Source: Lacinutrix sp. MedPE-SW (GTDB lineage: Bacteria; Bacteroidota; Bacteroidia; Flavobacteriales; Flavobacteriaceae). From it: a stretch of DNA of 64,000 bases. Shown piece by piece: positions 30,141 through 40,115 of the stretch. Position numbers and translations under genes: made by a program. The stretch lies in contig NZ_MPCX01000011.1 in NCBI RefSeq assembly GCF_001874145.1, positions 1 to 64,000 on the forward strand, given 5' to 3'. The stretch's first letter is position 1. Each line of letters starts with the position of its first letter. The notes under the pieces were generated by a model. It had not been told where the DNA came from. It saw only the letters and a list, made by a program, of their open reading frames with translations, and made no database searches.

Positions 30141-30776
30141 ATGAAAAAACAAGTTTTAAATATTTTTGCAATTATTGCTATTGGAGCGTCAGTTGTAGGA
30201 TGTAAAAGTGATAAAAAAACTGAAACAACTGAAGCTAAAGAAGTAGAAACTGTTATGGCAGAAGAAACTTTTAAAGCTATACCAGCAGAATCTATGGTAA
30301 CTTGGGAAGCTAACAAAATTGTTGGTGGACATACTGGAACTATAAACTTAAGTAACGGTGTTGCTAAAGTAAAAGGTAATCAACTAGTTGGTGGTAACTT
30401 TATTTTTGATATTTCTACTTTAAAAAATACAGATATTGAAAAAGAAGAAAGTAGAGCTAGTATTGAAGGACACTTAAAAAGTGCAGACTTTTTTGATGCT
30501 GAAAAATTTCCAAATGCTGCTTTTGAAATTACAAGTGTTGAAGGAAACAACGTAAGCGGAAACTTAATGATGAAAGGCATTAAGAAAAATGTAACTGTAC
30601 CTGTAAATGTAAATATTAACGGTGATAGCATGACCATTACAAGTGATGAGTTTACAATTGATAGAACAGAATGGGACATTAAATACAACTCTGGTAAGTT
30701 TGCAGAAAACTTAGGTGATAAAATGATTAAAGATAACGTAAAGTTAAAAATCTCAGTTAAAGCTAATAAAGCATAA
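30141..30776 (+). CDS. YceI family lipoprotein
   Basis: Lipobox VVGCKSD; SMVTWEANKIVGGHTGTINL...LKSADFFDAEKFPNAAFEIT. Confidence 0.93.
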   Translation: MKKQVLNIFAIIAIGASVVGCKSDKKTETTEAKEVETVMAEETFKAIPAESMVTWEANKIVGGHTGTINLSNGVAKVKGNQLVGGNFIFDISTLKNTDIEKEESRASIEGHLKSADFFDAEKFPNAAFEITSVEGNNVSGNLMMKGIKKNVTVPVNVNINGDSMTITSDEFTIDRTEWDIKYNSGKFAENLGDKMIKDNVKLKISVKANKA

Positions 30777-30795
30777 TTTAGATTTATTTTTACTT

Positions 30796-30829
30796 AAAAA
30801 AAGCCACATCGAAAGATGTGGCTTTTTTA
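30796..30829 (+). terminator. Rho-independent terminator
   Basis: AAAAAAAGCCACATC-GAAA-GATGTGGCTTTTTT. Confidence 0.88.
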
Positions 30830-30886
30830 TTTACTTAAAGTTTAAAATTAAAAACTTAAATTCGTTAAATAAATTGAAAACTAAGA

Positions 30887-31522
30887 ATGAAAATTAAACT
30901 TACTATCCTACTTTGTTTTTTCGCTATAACTTTATCTTACGGCCAGTACGCATGGACTAAAGGCGAATTGGTTTTAAAAAATGGTGAAATTTTAATAGGG
31001 CAAATTAAACTTCCTATGATTTCTAAAAATTTAATAGCTTTTAATGGTAAAGAAAAAGTAAAATACAGAAAGAATAGAAAAAGTAAGAAAGTAAAATACG
31101 ATGAAACTCAAGTTGAAAAAGTAATTTTTAAAAACTCAGACACAGAAGTTGCATATTTTGAATACATACAAACTTCAAAAAAGAAAAAAGGATTATTTAA
31201 AATTATTAGTTCTGGTGAAGTAACCTTGTATGCTAGAAGTGTTAGTATGACTTCTTCTACTCCTATGCATATGGGTGGACCACAAGGCACAACTTGGAAT
31301 CATTGGCATTACTCTTTTAGTGATTTTAACGAGTTTTATGTTCTTAGAGAGAATGAAAAAATTGCAAGTCCATTAATTACTGCAAGATTATCAAGATCTT
31401 TTAAAAAAAGAGCATTAGAATATTTTAGTGATTGCGCAGAATTAGTTTCTAATTTAAAAGAACGCATTTACATTAAAAGCGACATTAAAGATGTTGTAGA
31501 TGATTATAATAACTGTAAATAA
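30887..31522 (+). CDS. Secreted protein of unknown function
   Basis: Signal peptide MKIKLTILLCFFAITLSYGQ; complete ORF. Confidence 0.7.
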   Translation: MKIKLTILLCFFAITLSYGQYAWTKGELVLKNGEILIGQIKLPMISKNLIAFNGKEKVKYRKNRKSKKVKYDETQVEKVIFKNSDTEVAYFEYIQTSKKKKGLFKIISSGEVTLYARSVSMTSSTPMHMGGPQGTTWNHWHYSFSDFNEFYVLRENEKIASPLITARLSRSFKKRALEYFSDCAELVSNLKERIYIKSDIKDVVDDYNNCK

Positions 31523-31548
31523 AAAAGATAAACTTATTATTATTTAAT

Positions 31549-31905
31549 ATGAAAAAACGAGTAAGGTTGTTTAACTTTTTAATTGATTCTGTAATATTTT
31601 TTATTATCGTTATTATATTTTCAATGCTTTTAAAAAATTACATCGCAAGAGAAAATTTAAATTACTTTATGATAGCATTGTACTATCTTTATTATTTAAT
31701 TTTTGAATATACAACCGGACAAACTATTGGAAAAATTATTACTAAAACAAAAGTTGTAAATATCGATAATGATTTAAAACCAAGTTTTTCTACCATTTTA
31801 CTTAGAACATTATGTAGACTAATACCTTTCGAAATAATATCCTATTTATTTTCTGTTAATGGTTTACATGACAGACTATCTAAAACCACTTTAAAAAACA
31901 TATAA
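31549..31905 (+). CDS. RDD family membrane protein
   Basis: RLFNFLIDSVIFFII...YYLIFEYTTGQTIGKIITKTKVVN...RTLCRLIPFE. Confidence 0.88.
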   Translation: MKKRVRLFNFLIDSVIFFIIVIIFSMLLKNYIARENLNYFMIALYYLYYLIFEYTTGQTIGKIITKTKVVNIDNDLKPSFSTILLRTLCRLIPFEIISYLFSVNGLHDRLSKTTLKNI

Positions 31906-31927
31906 TCACTAACTAAAAACTATTATC

Positions 31928-32155
31928 ATGAAAAAAATTAAAAATGTAATTGCTATTGGATTAATGGCAATAATTATGTCAAGTTGCGCTACCGTATTTG
32001 GAGGAAAAGTAACTGCTGCCCAAAAAAGAAAACCTTTACCAGGAGAAGAGCAAAGACAAGTACGTGTTGTAGCCTTAATAGCAGATATTATATTATTCTG
32101 GCCTGGATTAATTGTAGATTTTGCAACTGGTGCAATTTACAAACCAAATAAATAG
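31928..32155 (+). CDS. Small lipoprotein of unknown function
   Basis: Lipobox IMSSCAT; hydrophobic C-terminal segment LIADIILFWPGLIVDFATGAIY. Confidence 0.7.
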   Translation: MKKIKNVIAIGLMAIIMSSCATVFGGKVTAAQKRKPLPGEEQRQVRVVALIADIILFWPGLIVDFATGAIYKPNK

Positions 32156-32232
32156 TGCACTAAAATTTTAAACTATTGTATTTAACATAACAATGTGTGA
32201 CTTATAATATATGTAAGGCACACATTATTATA

Positions 32233-33135
32233 TTAAAGTAATTTATTTAAAGCACTTTTTAAATTAGGGAACTCAAAATTAAAACCTGTATTTTCAATTT
32301 TTTTAGAACTTACTCTTTGACTTTCAAATAAAATAATATGCATTTCTCCTAATACAATCTTCATAATTATTTTTGGAATATTTGGTAGTATTAAAGGCTT
32401 TTTTAGATGTCTAGCAATAGATTTTGTTATTGATTTATTAGTTTCTGGATTAGGAGAAACACCATTATAAATACCTTCTAATTTATTTTTGGCAACATGT
32501 AAAAAAATCGCGGCAAGATCATGTAAATGAATCCATGACATCCATTGTTTACCATTACCCATTACTGCTCCAGCACCATATTTTATAGGTTTAGCTAATT
32601 GCGGAAATGCACCACCTTCTTTTGAAAAAACAACACCTATTCTAATTTTAGAAACGGTGATATTTAAGGTTTTAAAAGTATCTACTGCTTGCTCCCAAAC
32701 CTCAACTACTTGACCCAAAAAAGAGGTATTTACATTTTTTTCGTCTTCTGTATAATAATTAGTTAGCGAATCTGGGTAATAACCAATTGCACTGGCAGAT
32801 ACAATTTGTTTTATTGTATTTGGGTTGTTTTTTACAGTATCGTGTAAAAGCGCTGTGGTTTTTAACCTACTATTTAATATAGCTTGTTTATGTGCTTTAG
32901 TCCATCGTTTAGAAATACTAGCTCCTACTAAATGGATAATTACATCTACATTTTCTAAGCATTTTACATCTATAATAGCATTACTAGGATTCCAGTAGTA
33001 ACCTTGATAATTTTTTTTATTTTCAATTTTAGATTTACTAGTAGTAAGATAATTAACGGCAATACCTGCTTTGTGACACTGCGCTACTATTTCTGTACCT
33101 ATTAAACCTGTAGCGCCTGTAATTAATATTCGCAT
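32233..33135 (-). CDS. TIGR01777-type NAD-dependent epimerase (SDR, SulA/YfcH-like)
   Basis: MRILITGATGLIGTEIV, WNPSNAIID, HLVGASISKRWTKAHKQAILNSRL, SASAIGYYPDS, NGVSPNPETNK. Confidence 0.93.
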   Translation of the reverse strand: MRILITGATGLIGTEIVAQCHKAGIAVNYLTTSKSKIENKKNYQGYYWNPSNAIIDVKCLENVDVIIHLVGASISKRWTKAHKQAILNSRLKTTALLHDTVKNNPNTIKQIVSASAIGYYPDSLTNYYTEDEKNVNTSFLGQVVEVWEQAVDTFKTLNITVSKIRIGVVFSKEGGAFPQLAKPIKYGAGAVMGNGKQWMSWIHLHDLAAIFLHVAKNKLEGIYNGVSPNPETNKSITKSIARHLKKPLILPNIPKIIMKIVLGEMHIILFESQRVSSKKIENTGFNFEFPNLKSALNKLL

Positions 33136-33213
33136 TTCTTTTTTATTTATAAAAATACAACTTAAAGCCTTTATTTACATAGCGTTTAAGTTTGATTTAA
33201 CACATTAAACCTT

Positions 33214-33885
33214 CTAACTTTTTATTGCTCTAAGCATATGCCTTTTACCTGGTGGTCCTTCTTCTTTTGTTACTTTAAAGCCTGCAGTAATCATAGCGCG
33301 TCTTGCATGACCTTGAGCACAATAAGTCACTAATACACCTTTAGTATTTAAAGCTTTATACATAGCATTAAATATTGGCTGTGTCCATAACTCTGGTTGT
33401 ACACGCGGCCCAAAAGCATCAAAATAAATCACATCAAAAACACCAATATCATTAATGCTATCGAACGTTTTTTTTTGTTTATTTAATTTAAATGAATTTG
33501 TGCAAGTTTTAAAAGACTCCCATTTAGAATTGTGAATGGCGTTAAAAATTAATTTTTCGCGTTCTGTTTTCGTGTAGTTAAGTTGTTTTATTTCTGCTTC
33601 TAAAACAGGATAAGCCTCTACACCAGTATATTCTATTTTAGTATTATTATTGTCTACCTCTAATGCTGTTAAATAAGCATTTAAACCAGTACCAAATCCA
33701 ATTTCTAATACAGAAATTGTTTTTTTTAAATTATTAATTTGTTCCATAAAAAAAGCTAAACCGTGTTTTATATACACGTGTTTAGCTTCTTGTATTGCAC
33801 CATGAGTAGAATGGTATTGCTCATTCCATTCTGGTATATGAATGGTTTTAGAACCGTCTTTCGTGGTGATAATTTCGCGTCTCAA
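33214..33885 (-). CDS. mnmD: tRNA (5-methylaminomethyl-2-thiouridine)(34)-methyltransferase MnmD
   Basis: DGSKTIHIPEWNEQYHSTHGAIQEA, LEIGFGTGLNAYL, IYFDAFGPRVQPELWT, GPPGKRHMLRA. Confidence 0.93.
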   Translation of the reverse strand: MRREIITTKDGSKTIHIPEWNEQYHSTHGAIQEAKHVYIKHGLAFFMEQINNLKKTISVLEIGFGTGLNAYLTALEVDNNNTKIEYTGVEAYPVLEAEIKQLNYTKTEREKLIFNAIHNSKWESFKTCTNSFKLNKQKKTFDSINDIGVFDVIYFDAFGPRVQPELWTQPIFNAMYKALNTKGVLVTYCAQGHARRAMITAGFKVTKEEGPPGKRHMLRAIKS

Positions 33886-33886
33886 A

Positions 33887-34408
33887 TTACTCTTTTAAAA
33901 GTACGCCATCTGCTTCAAATGAGTAAGTACGTTTAGGTTCTGTTATAGCTGCAATTGCTTCTGCACTTTCTCCTCCATCTTCAGCATAATGTCTTTGCTC
34001 ATCTACAGAAACTTCTTTTACATAAGCTTTTCCGTTAATAATAACTTCTTTACCTTCAATATCTTTAGGCATAAAAAAACCATAATCTTTAAATTTTACC
34101 ATGACTTCTTCTCCATTTGCAAGATCAAGTTTCATCCAGCATCCTTTAGATTTACAAACCTCGTTTACTTTAGCAGTCATCTTAGCATCTATACTATCAC
34201 CAACTTTCATAGCTTCATAATGCTCTGCCATTGAAGCTGTATTTAAAGCATCGTTTGCTACAATTTCTTTACCAAAAGTTTTGTACGAAGCATCCACTAT
34301 TTCTTTTGTTGTTTCCTCTTTTGCCGTTTCCTCTTTAGTTGTTTTCTCTTCATTTTTACAGGCTGAAAACACCACGATTAAAGAAAAGATTAGGATTATT
34401 TTTTTCAT
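33887..34408 (-). CDS. DUF4920 domain lipoprotein
   Basis: Lipobox VFSACKN; MTAKVNEVCKSKGCWMKLDL...VKFKDYGFFMPKDIEGKEVIINGKAY. Confidence 0.85.
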   Translation of the reverse strand: MKKIILIFSLIVVFSACKNEEKTTKEETAKEETTKEIVDASYKTFGKEIVANDALNTASMAEHYEAMKVGDSIDAKMTAKVNEVCKSKGCWMKLDLANGEEVMVKFKDYGFFMPKDIEGKEVIINGKAYVKEVSVDEQRHYAEDGGESAEAIAAITEPKRTYSFEADGVLLKE

Positions 34409-34484
34409 GTTTTAAAGTTTTATTAATTATCTAACAAATATACTATTTTAAGCTATATTTCACATTTTTTAAGTCTTATTTCTG

Positions 34485-34492
34485 TATTTTTG
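34485..34492 (+). promoter_or_regulatory. Putative Bacteroidota -7 element (TATTTTTG)
   Basis: TAnnTTTG match upstream of ATG 34515. Confidence 0.4.
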
Positions 34493-34514
34493 CAAAAAAG
34501 CTAAATATCTAAAA

Positions 34515-35579
34515 ATGACAAAAACCAACCATACTTTAACCATTAAAAAAGTCGAAAATTCTAAAATTGAAACTGTTGATTTTAATAATTTAACTTTTGG
34601 TAAAACCTTTACAGATTACATGTATTCATGTGATTATGTAGATGGTGAATGGACTAATCCAACCATTGAACCTTATGGGCCTTTGCAAATAGATCCTAGT
34701 GCAAGAGTTTTTCATTACGGGCAAGCTGTTTTTGAAGGTATGAAAGCCTTTAAAGATGCTAATAATGATGTTTGGTTATTTAGGCCAGAAGACAATTTAA
34801 ATAGAATAAATAAATCGTCTGCTAGGTTAGCTATGCCAGAGTTTCCTAAGCATTTGTTTTTTGAAGGATTAACAACATTGTTAAACTTAGATAAACAGTG
34901 GATAAAAAATACCGAAGGCAGCTCTATGTATATTAGACCTTTTATTATTGCTACAGAACCTGCAATATCTGCTTCACCAGCAAGCCAATATAAGTTCATG
35001 ATTATTTTATCTCCTGCACAGTCTTATTACGCTGGAGAAGTTAGAGTACTTTTTGCAGAACAATACAGTCGTGCTGCAAATGGTGGTGTTGGTTTTGCTA
35101 AAGCTGCAGGAAATTATGCTGCACAATTTTATCCAACAAGCTTAGCACATAAAGAAGGTTACCAACAAATAATCTGGACAGATGCTAATTCTCATGAATA
35201 CTTAGAGGAAGCTGGCACAATGAATATTTTCTTTAGAGTTAATGATACCTTATTAACAGCTCCTATTAGTGATAGAATTTTAGATGGCATCACTAGAAAG
35301 AGTATAATACAATTAGCTAAAGACAATAATATTGCCGTTGAAGAACGACCAATAACCGTTAAAGAAATTAAAGAAGCTGCAACAAATGGAAGCCTAAAAG
35401 AAATTTTTGGAGCAGGAACAGCTGCTGTAATTACTCCCATTTTAGGATTTAAACATGGTGAAATGAAACATGAAATTGTTCCAGCAACAGACTCTTACGC
35501 CTTATTATTTAAGCATAATTTAATGGCAATTCAATATAACAAAACCGAAGACAAACACGGTTGGAGATATAAAATATAA
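34515..35579 (+). CDS. ilvE: Branched-chain amino acid aminotransferase
   Basis: LQIDPSARVFHYGQAVFEGMKAF, SMYIRPFIIATE, EYLEEAGTMNIFF, FGAGTAAVITPI. Confidence 0.96.
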   Translation: MTKTNHTLTIKKVENSKIETVDFNNLTFGKTFTDYMYSCDYVDGEWTNPTIEPYGPLQIDPSARVFHYGQAVFEGMKAFKDANNDVWLFRPEDNLNRINKSSARLAMPEFPKHLFFEGLTTLLNLDKQWIKNTEGSSMYIRPFIIATEPAISASPASQYKFMIILSPAQSYYAGEVRVLFAEQYSRAANGGVGFAKAAGNYAAQFYPTSLAHKEGYQQIIWTDANSHEYLEEAGTMNIFFRVNDTLLTAPISDRILDGITRKSIIQLAKDNNIAVEERPITVKEIKEAATNGSLKEIFGAGTAAVITPILGFKHGEMKHEIVPATDSYALLFKHNLMAIQYNKTEDKHGWRYKI

Positions 35580-35581
35580 CT

Positions 35582-35614
35582 AAAAAGCCTTTAACAATTG
35601 TTAAAGGCTTTTTA
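35582..35614 (+). terminator. Bidirectional Rho-independent terminator
   Basis: Perfect palindrome AAAAAGCCTTTAACAATTGTTAAAGGCTTTTT between convergent genes. Confidence 0.9.
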
Positions 35615-35621
35615 ATTTTAC

Positions 35622-36008
35622 TTAGCCTTCTAAGATGGCTTTAATATTTGGTTTAAAGTAATTTGGACCTTTTAAAACCTTACCATCTTCTCTGTAAATT
35701 GGTTCTCCATTATCACCTAATTTACTCATATTACTACGTTGTATTTCGTTAAAAACTTCTTCAATTTTATGCTGCATACCATGCTCTATAATTGTACCAC
35801 ATAAAATATAAAGCATATCTCCTAAAGCATCTGCTACTTCTACTAAGTCATCATTATTTGCTGCTTCTAAATATTCTTCATTCTCCTCTTTCATTAAATT
35901 AAATCGTAAAGAATTTTTAGCTCTTCCTAAGTTAGCTTTTGGAGACTCTAAATGTCCTATTTTAAATGCAGTATGAAATGCTTTTACAGCTTCTATTTTA
36001 TTTTTCAT
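35622..36008 (-). CDS. MazG-like / PRA-PH family nucleotide pyrophosphohydrolase
   Basis: RFNLMKEENEEYLEAA...LVEVADALGDMLYILCGTI. Confidence 0.85.
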   Translation of the reverse strand: MKNKIEAVKAFHTAFKIGHLESPKANLGRAKNSLRFNLMKEENEEYLEAANNDDLVEVADALGDMLYILCGTIIEHGMQHKIEEVFNEIQRSNMSKLGDNGEPIYREDGKVLKGPNYFKPNIKAILEG

Positions 36009-36059
36009 GTAATTCGGTTTTACAGGTAGTATTAGTTATTTTTGTATAAAAATAATAAT

Positions 36060-36242
36060 ATGTTTAGTACAGGACAATTAATCTTTGCCATTTGTTTTGC
36101 TATGGTTTTTATCTCTTTTATAATTTATACTTATAGAAAAGATATTAATATCCACAAACAACATTACAGAGGTGTCTTTTGGGTGCTTTTAGCCTTTGTA
36201 GGATTTATTGGATTAATAGCTGCTATAAAATTTCTATTATAA
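36060..36242 (+). CDS. Small two-TM membrane protein, unknown function
   Basis: MFSTGQLIFAICFAMVFISFIIYTYRKD...GVFWVLLAFVGFIGLIAAIKFLL. Confidence 0.65.
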   Translation: MFSTGQLIFAICFAMVFISFIIYTYRKDINIHKQHYRGVFWVLLAFVGFIGLIAAIKFLL

Positions 36243-36352
36243 AATTATTTTAGTCAAACTTCTATTTTAAAGACATTGTAGTTATTTTTTTTGCATTACT
36301 CAAATGCACATAAAATTTACTAACTTTGACTAACCAACTAACTAATAGATTT

Positions 36353-37375
36353 ATGAAAGCACTAAAATACATTTTCTTTTTACTACTTATTTTAATTATT
36401 GGCTTTGCCATATATATTGCAGTACAGCCTAACGATTTTTCTGTATCTAGAACAAGAACTATAAATGCTCCTGCCAAAGTTCTTTTTGAAAAAGTAAATG
36501 ATTTTAAAACTTGGAAATCTTGGTCTTCATGGGTTGAAAAAAATCCAGATATGAAAATCACCCTATCAAATAAAACATCTGGTGTTGGTGCTAAATACAC
36601 TTGGGAAGATAGTGATGGAATTGGCACAATGAAAACTATAGAAACAAACCCAAATAAATCTATAGATCAAGTTATGCAATTTGAAGATTTCCCACCATCT
36701 CAAGTAGATTGGGAGTTTAAACCTAATAACGATGGCTCAACTAACGTAACTTGGAATATTGCCGGAAAAGACTTACCATTTAGTTTTAAAGCTTTTGCAG
36801 CAATTATGGGCGGTATGGAAAAGCAAATTGGTCCAGAATACGAGAGAAGCCTTGAAAAACTAGACAGCCTTGTATTATTAGATATGAAAAAATATAGTAT
36901 TGTAGTAGATAAGCAAACTACACAACACAGTGGTGGTTTTTATATTTACAATACTACTGCAACAACATTTGAAGATTTCCAGTCTAAAATGGCGACAATG
37001 TTTCCTCAAGTAATAGAATATGCTAATAAAAATAATATAACTATGGCTGGTGCGCCATATGTTTTATATCACAAATGGGATAAAGAGAATAATGCGGTAA
37101 TATTTTCTTGTTGTGTTCCAACAACTTCAAGAGTAATTACTACCAGTGACACTATTTTAACAGGCCAATTAGAGCCATTTAAAGCTGTAAAAACCACATT
37201 AAATGGCAGTTACGATAATTTAGAGGAAGCTTGGCTAAAGGCTAATCAAGCTATAACTAATAGTGGTTTAAAAAAGGATGAAAATGGTCCTGCTGTAGAA
37301 GCCTATTTAAACTCACCAATGAATACACCAAATCCAGCAAATTTAAAAACGGAAATATATATTGCTGTAAAATAA
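36353..37375 (+). CDS. Membrane-anchored SRPBCC domain fused to a GyrI-like/effector-binding domain
   Basis: N-terminal TM; SRTRTINAPAKVLFEKVNDFKTWKSWSSW...; C-terminal TTSDTILTGQLEPFKAVKTTLNGSYDNLEEAW...EIYIAVK; ATG 36353 (MKALKYIFF). Confidence 0.82.
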   Translation: MKALKYIFFLLLILIIGFAIYIAVQPNDFSVSRTRTINAPAKVLFEKVNDFKTWKSWSSWVEKNPDMKITLSNKTSGVGAKYTWEDSDGIGTMKTIETNPNKSIDQVMQFEDFPPSQVDWEFKPNNDGSTNVTWNIAGKDLPFSFKAFAAIMGGMEKQIGPEYERSLEKLDSLVLLDMKKYSIVVDKQTTQHSGGFYIYNTTATTFEDFQSKMATMFPQVIEYANKNNITMAGAPYVLYHKWDKENNAVIFSCCVPTTSRVITTSDTILTGQLEPFKAVKTTLNGSYDNLEEAWLKANQAITNSGLKKDENGPAVEAYLNSPMNTPNPANLKTEIYIAVK

Positions 37376-37395
37376 CAACAGTACACATTTTTAAT

Positions 37396-37440
37396 AAAAA
37401 AAAGCAGTTCTAAATTTAGAACTGCTTTTTATTTTTTTTT
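37396..37440 (+). terminator. Bidirectional Rho-independent terminator
   Basis: AAAAAAAAGCAGTTCTAAATTTAGAACTGCTTTTTATTTTTTTT. Confidence 0.9.
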
Positions 37441-37444
37441 AAAA

Positions 37445-39523
37445 TTAATTTTCTTTTAAGCATATTGTTTTTGGCAAGTGCCTACCGTCGTGCATTTCTC
37501 TACTATGAATTACGGTTCTTGGTTTTGCAAAAATAGTAATAACACCACAGTTTTTTGTTGTAGATGCTGTGAAATTAAATGTACCTGAAAACTCTGTTTC
37601 AGTAGGATCTGCTGGAATTACGTGTTCTAAAATACTAACACCAGTCTCGTTTATAGATGTACTTAAACGATAATATTCTATATGACTTTCAGAAACTGAA
37701 AAATTACCACTTATTGGCAATCCTTTTATAAAGTGGGAGCAATCTCCGTAATTAGTAATATTTAATTCTAAATCTGGACTACTATTGTCCATTTGAATAA
37801 CCTTACTTGACGATGTCCCATCTGCATGCTCAATAGTAACCCTTAATAAATCGTTAGTTTTTGGATAAAACTTAGCTACTGCATTTAAAGAATTATTTGA
37901 AGCATCTCCATAATAAGTATATTCTTTAGTTATTGGGTTAGCATGAGAAACATTAAAAATATTGTCCATGACAAAAGAATTATCAACATAATAACTATTA
38001 CCTGTATTTAAATTATCTACTCGTATTTTATAACGTTGACCATTAAATTTATTAGTTTTTGCTTCTACTATAATTAAACCACCAAAAGCACTTCTATTAG
38101 TAACCTCTAAACCTGTAAATCTAAAATGCGCATTTGGCATTGTTAATCCGTTAGCATTTATCCAGTTTACATCTACTCCTCCAATAGCAACTATTTCTGG
38201 GCCATTTCCTACAGAAGGTGCTTCTGGTTGTATTTGCACATAAGATTCTAATATGTTTCCCCAACGAGAACACTCCATCCCTTGTGGCTCAACATTCCAA
38301 GATAAAATAGCTTTTACTTTTAATACTTGTGGGTTTTCGCATTCTTGCTTTAAACCATCGAATTTATAAGGTAGTACTGCAGAGTAAAAAAGTCCCTTTT
38401 CTGGCACTTCTGGAATATCATATACATTTACATATGTTGTTCCTGCATGTATCCATTCACAATTATCTTCTGTTTGTATCCAAAAAGAAACATATTCTTT
38501 ACTTCCGTCTGTACATAAGCCGCCATTATACCCAGAAGACTTGTTAAGTTTAAACGTACCTATTAATGCTTGCCTGTTATAATCTGCTCCAACGCACACT
38601 AATTCTTCATATTCTGTATCGCAGTTTATAGTGTTTAGCTCTACTAAACTGTCTGAAAGATTCCAATTATTTACCTCAAAAATATTTGAGATATTATTTA
38701 GCTCTAGTTTATTTGGAGCTTTTATAACAGTTTGTAGCTCCTTAATTCCAAAACGGTGTGGTTTAATTTTTTTATTATTGTATAAAGCAGAAAGATCTGA
38801 AAAATTAAGCGCCTTTGGTTTAGCTGCTGCCTTAGCCTTTTTAATTGCCAAAAGTTTTTCGGGCTTATTTAATGTTAATTGATTTAAAGATAAATCTGGA
38901 TTTAAAATAACCGAATTTAAAATATCATCAACTTCTAAAATTGGAAAATCTGGAAAAAAGAATTTATACGGTTCTATTTGAATTTGAACATCTTTGGTAT
39001 CACTCCATATGTAAGTTCCACTTTCTAAATCTGGATCATTAGGTTCTGGAACAGAATTCCAAGATAAAACAGCTCTTACTAATGGCAAGTTTGGTACAGA
39101 ACAAAATTTTCTTTTAGATTCTATATCTAATCTTGCGACATAAGTAATTGGTTTTTCGTCTTGATTATTACAGTCTTTTTCTGTAGGAATATCATGTACA
39201 TTAACACCAACAACTCCCATATCTTCCCAACCATCACCATCTTGATAATCTATATAAAACCTAACATATTCATAAGATCCATTTTCACAAAGCGAACCAG
39301 AATAACCACTAGATTTCTTAATATTTATAGTTGCTGTTAACTGTTGCTTTTCCGAATTATAGCCAATACAACCTAACGACTCGAATGTGGTATTCATTTT
39401 TTGAGTAAAAAAATCTAAAGATGTTTTTAATTTAAGTTTAGAAAGATGTTTTCCTCCTAAAGACAAAAATGGTTTAAACTCTTGTCTAGCAACTAATAGT
39501 TGCTTTTCGTTTAATGTTTTCAT
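37445..39523 (-). CDS. Large protein of unknown function with an internally duplicated domain and no signal peptide
   Basis: YNSEKQQLTATINIKKSSGYSGSLCENGSYEYVRFYID... is paralogous to YNRQALIGTFKLNKSSGYNGGLCTDGSKEYVSFWIQ...; ATG at ~39523 (MKTLNEKQLL). Confidence 0.75.
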   Translation of the reverse strand: MKTLNEKQLLVARQEFKPFLSLGGKHLSKLKLKTSLDFFTQKMNTTFESLGCIGYNSEKQQLTATINIKKSSGYSGSLCENGSYEYVRFYIDYQDGDGWEDMGVVGVNVHDIPTEKDCNNQDEKPITYVARLDIESKRKFCSVPNLPLVRAVLSWNSVPEPNDPDLESGTYIWSDTKDVQIQIEPYKFFFPDFPILEVDDILNSVILNPDLSLNQLTLNKPEKLLAIKKAKAAAKPKALNFSDLSALYNNKKIKPHRFGIKELQTVIKAPNKLELNNISNIFEVNNWNLSDSLVELNTINCDTEYEELVCVGADYNRQALIGTFKLNKSSGYNGGLCTDGSKEYVSFWIQTEDNCEWIHAGTTYVNVYDIPEVPEKGLFYSAVLPYKFDGLKQECENPQVLKVKAILSWNVEPQGMECSRWGNILESYVQIQPEAPSVGNGPEIVAIGGVDVNWINANGLTMPNAHFRFTGLEVTNRSAFGGLIIVEAKTNKFNGQRYKIRVDNLNTGNSYYVDNSFVMDNIFNVSHANPITKEYTYYGDASNNSLNAVAKFYPKTNDLLRVTIEHADGTSSSKVIQMDNSSPDLELNITNYGDCSHFIKGLPISGNFSVSESHIEYYRLSTSINETGVSILEHVIPADPTETEFSGTFNFTASTTKNCGVITIFAKPRTVIHSREMHDGRHLPKTICLKEN

Positions 39524-39743
39524 AATAAATAAAATTAAATAGCGCACTTACTCTATTTTGGCTTTTCAGTTTCCGCCAAACATCTAATAGCTTAAAATAA
39601 GTTTACCATTAGAGTACACTACTTAATACATTTATAGTAAAATAGTTAACACGGTATGTGTTAAAATTTAAATCTTAAAAAATTTTATATTCTATAAAGA
39701 GATTAGAAAAAAATAGATAATATTGCATTACATTATTTTAAAA

Positions 39744-40115
39744 ATGAAAAACTTAGTTCTAGTATTTGTTGGTGGTGGTTTAGGAAGTGTTTTAAGATAC
39801 ATTATTGGTAAGTACCTTAACAGTACAGAAAATGGTGTGCCTTATGGTACTTTTACAGCTAATATTTTAGGTAGTTTGCTAATAGGAATTATTTTAGGTT
39901 TAGCACTTAAAAACAATTCCTTAACACAAAACCATACTTTGTTATTAGCAACAGGATTTTGCGGTGGTTTTACAACTTTCTCTACTTTTGCTTACGAAAA
40001 CCATATGTTTTTAAAATCTGGTGATTTTGTAAGTTTTGCTATTTATACTATTGCAAGTTTTGTTATAGGATTTTTAGCTGTTTTTGGAGGTATGTTTTTA
40101 GCTAAAATATTTTAG
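39744..40115 (+). CDS. crcB: Fluoride exporter CrcB/Fluc
   Basis: GGGLGSVLRYIIGKYL...GTFTANILGSLLIGI...TGFCGGFTTFSTFAYE. Confidence 0.96.
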   Translation: MKNLVLVFVGGGLGSVLRYIIGKYLNSTENGVPYGTFTANILGSLLIGIILGLALKNNSLTQNHTLLLATGFCGGFTTFSTFAYENHMFLKSGDFVSFAIYTIASFVIGFLAVFGGMFLAKIF

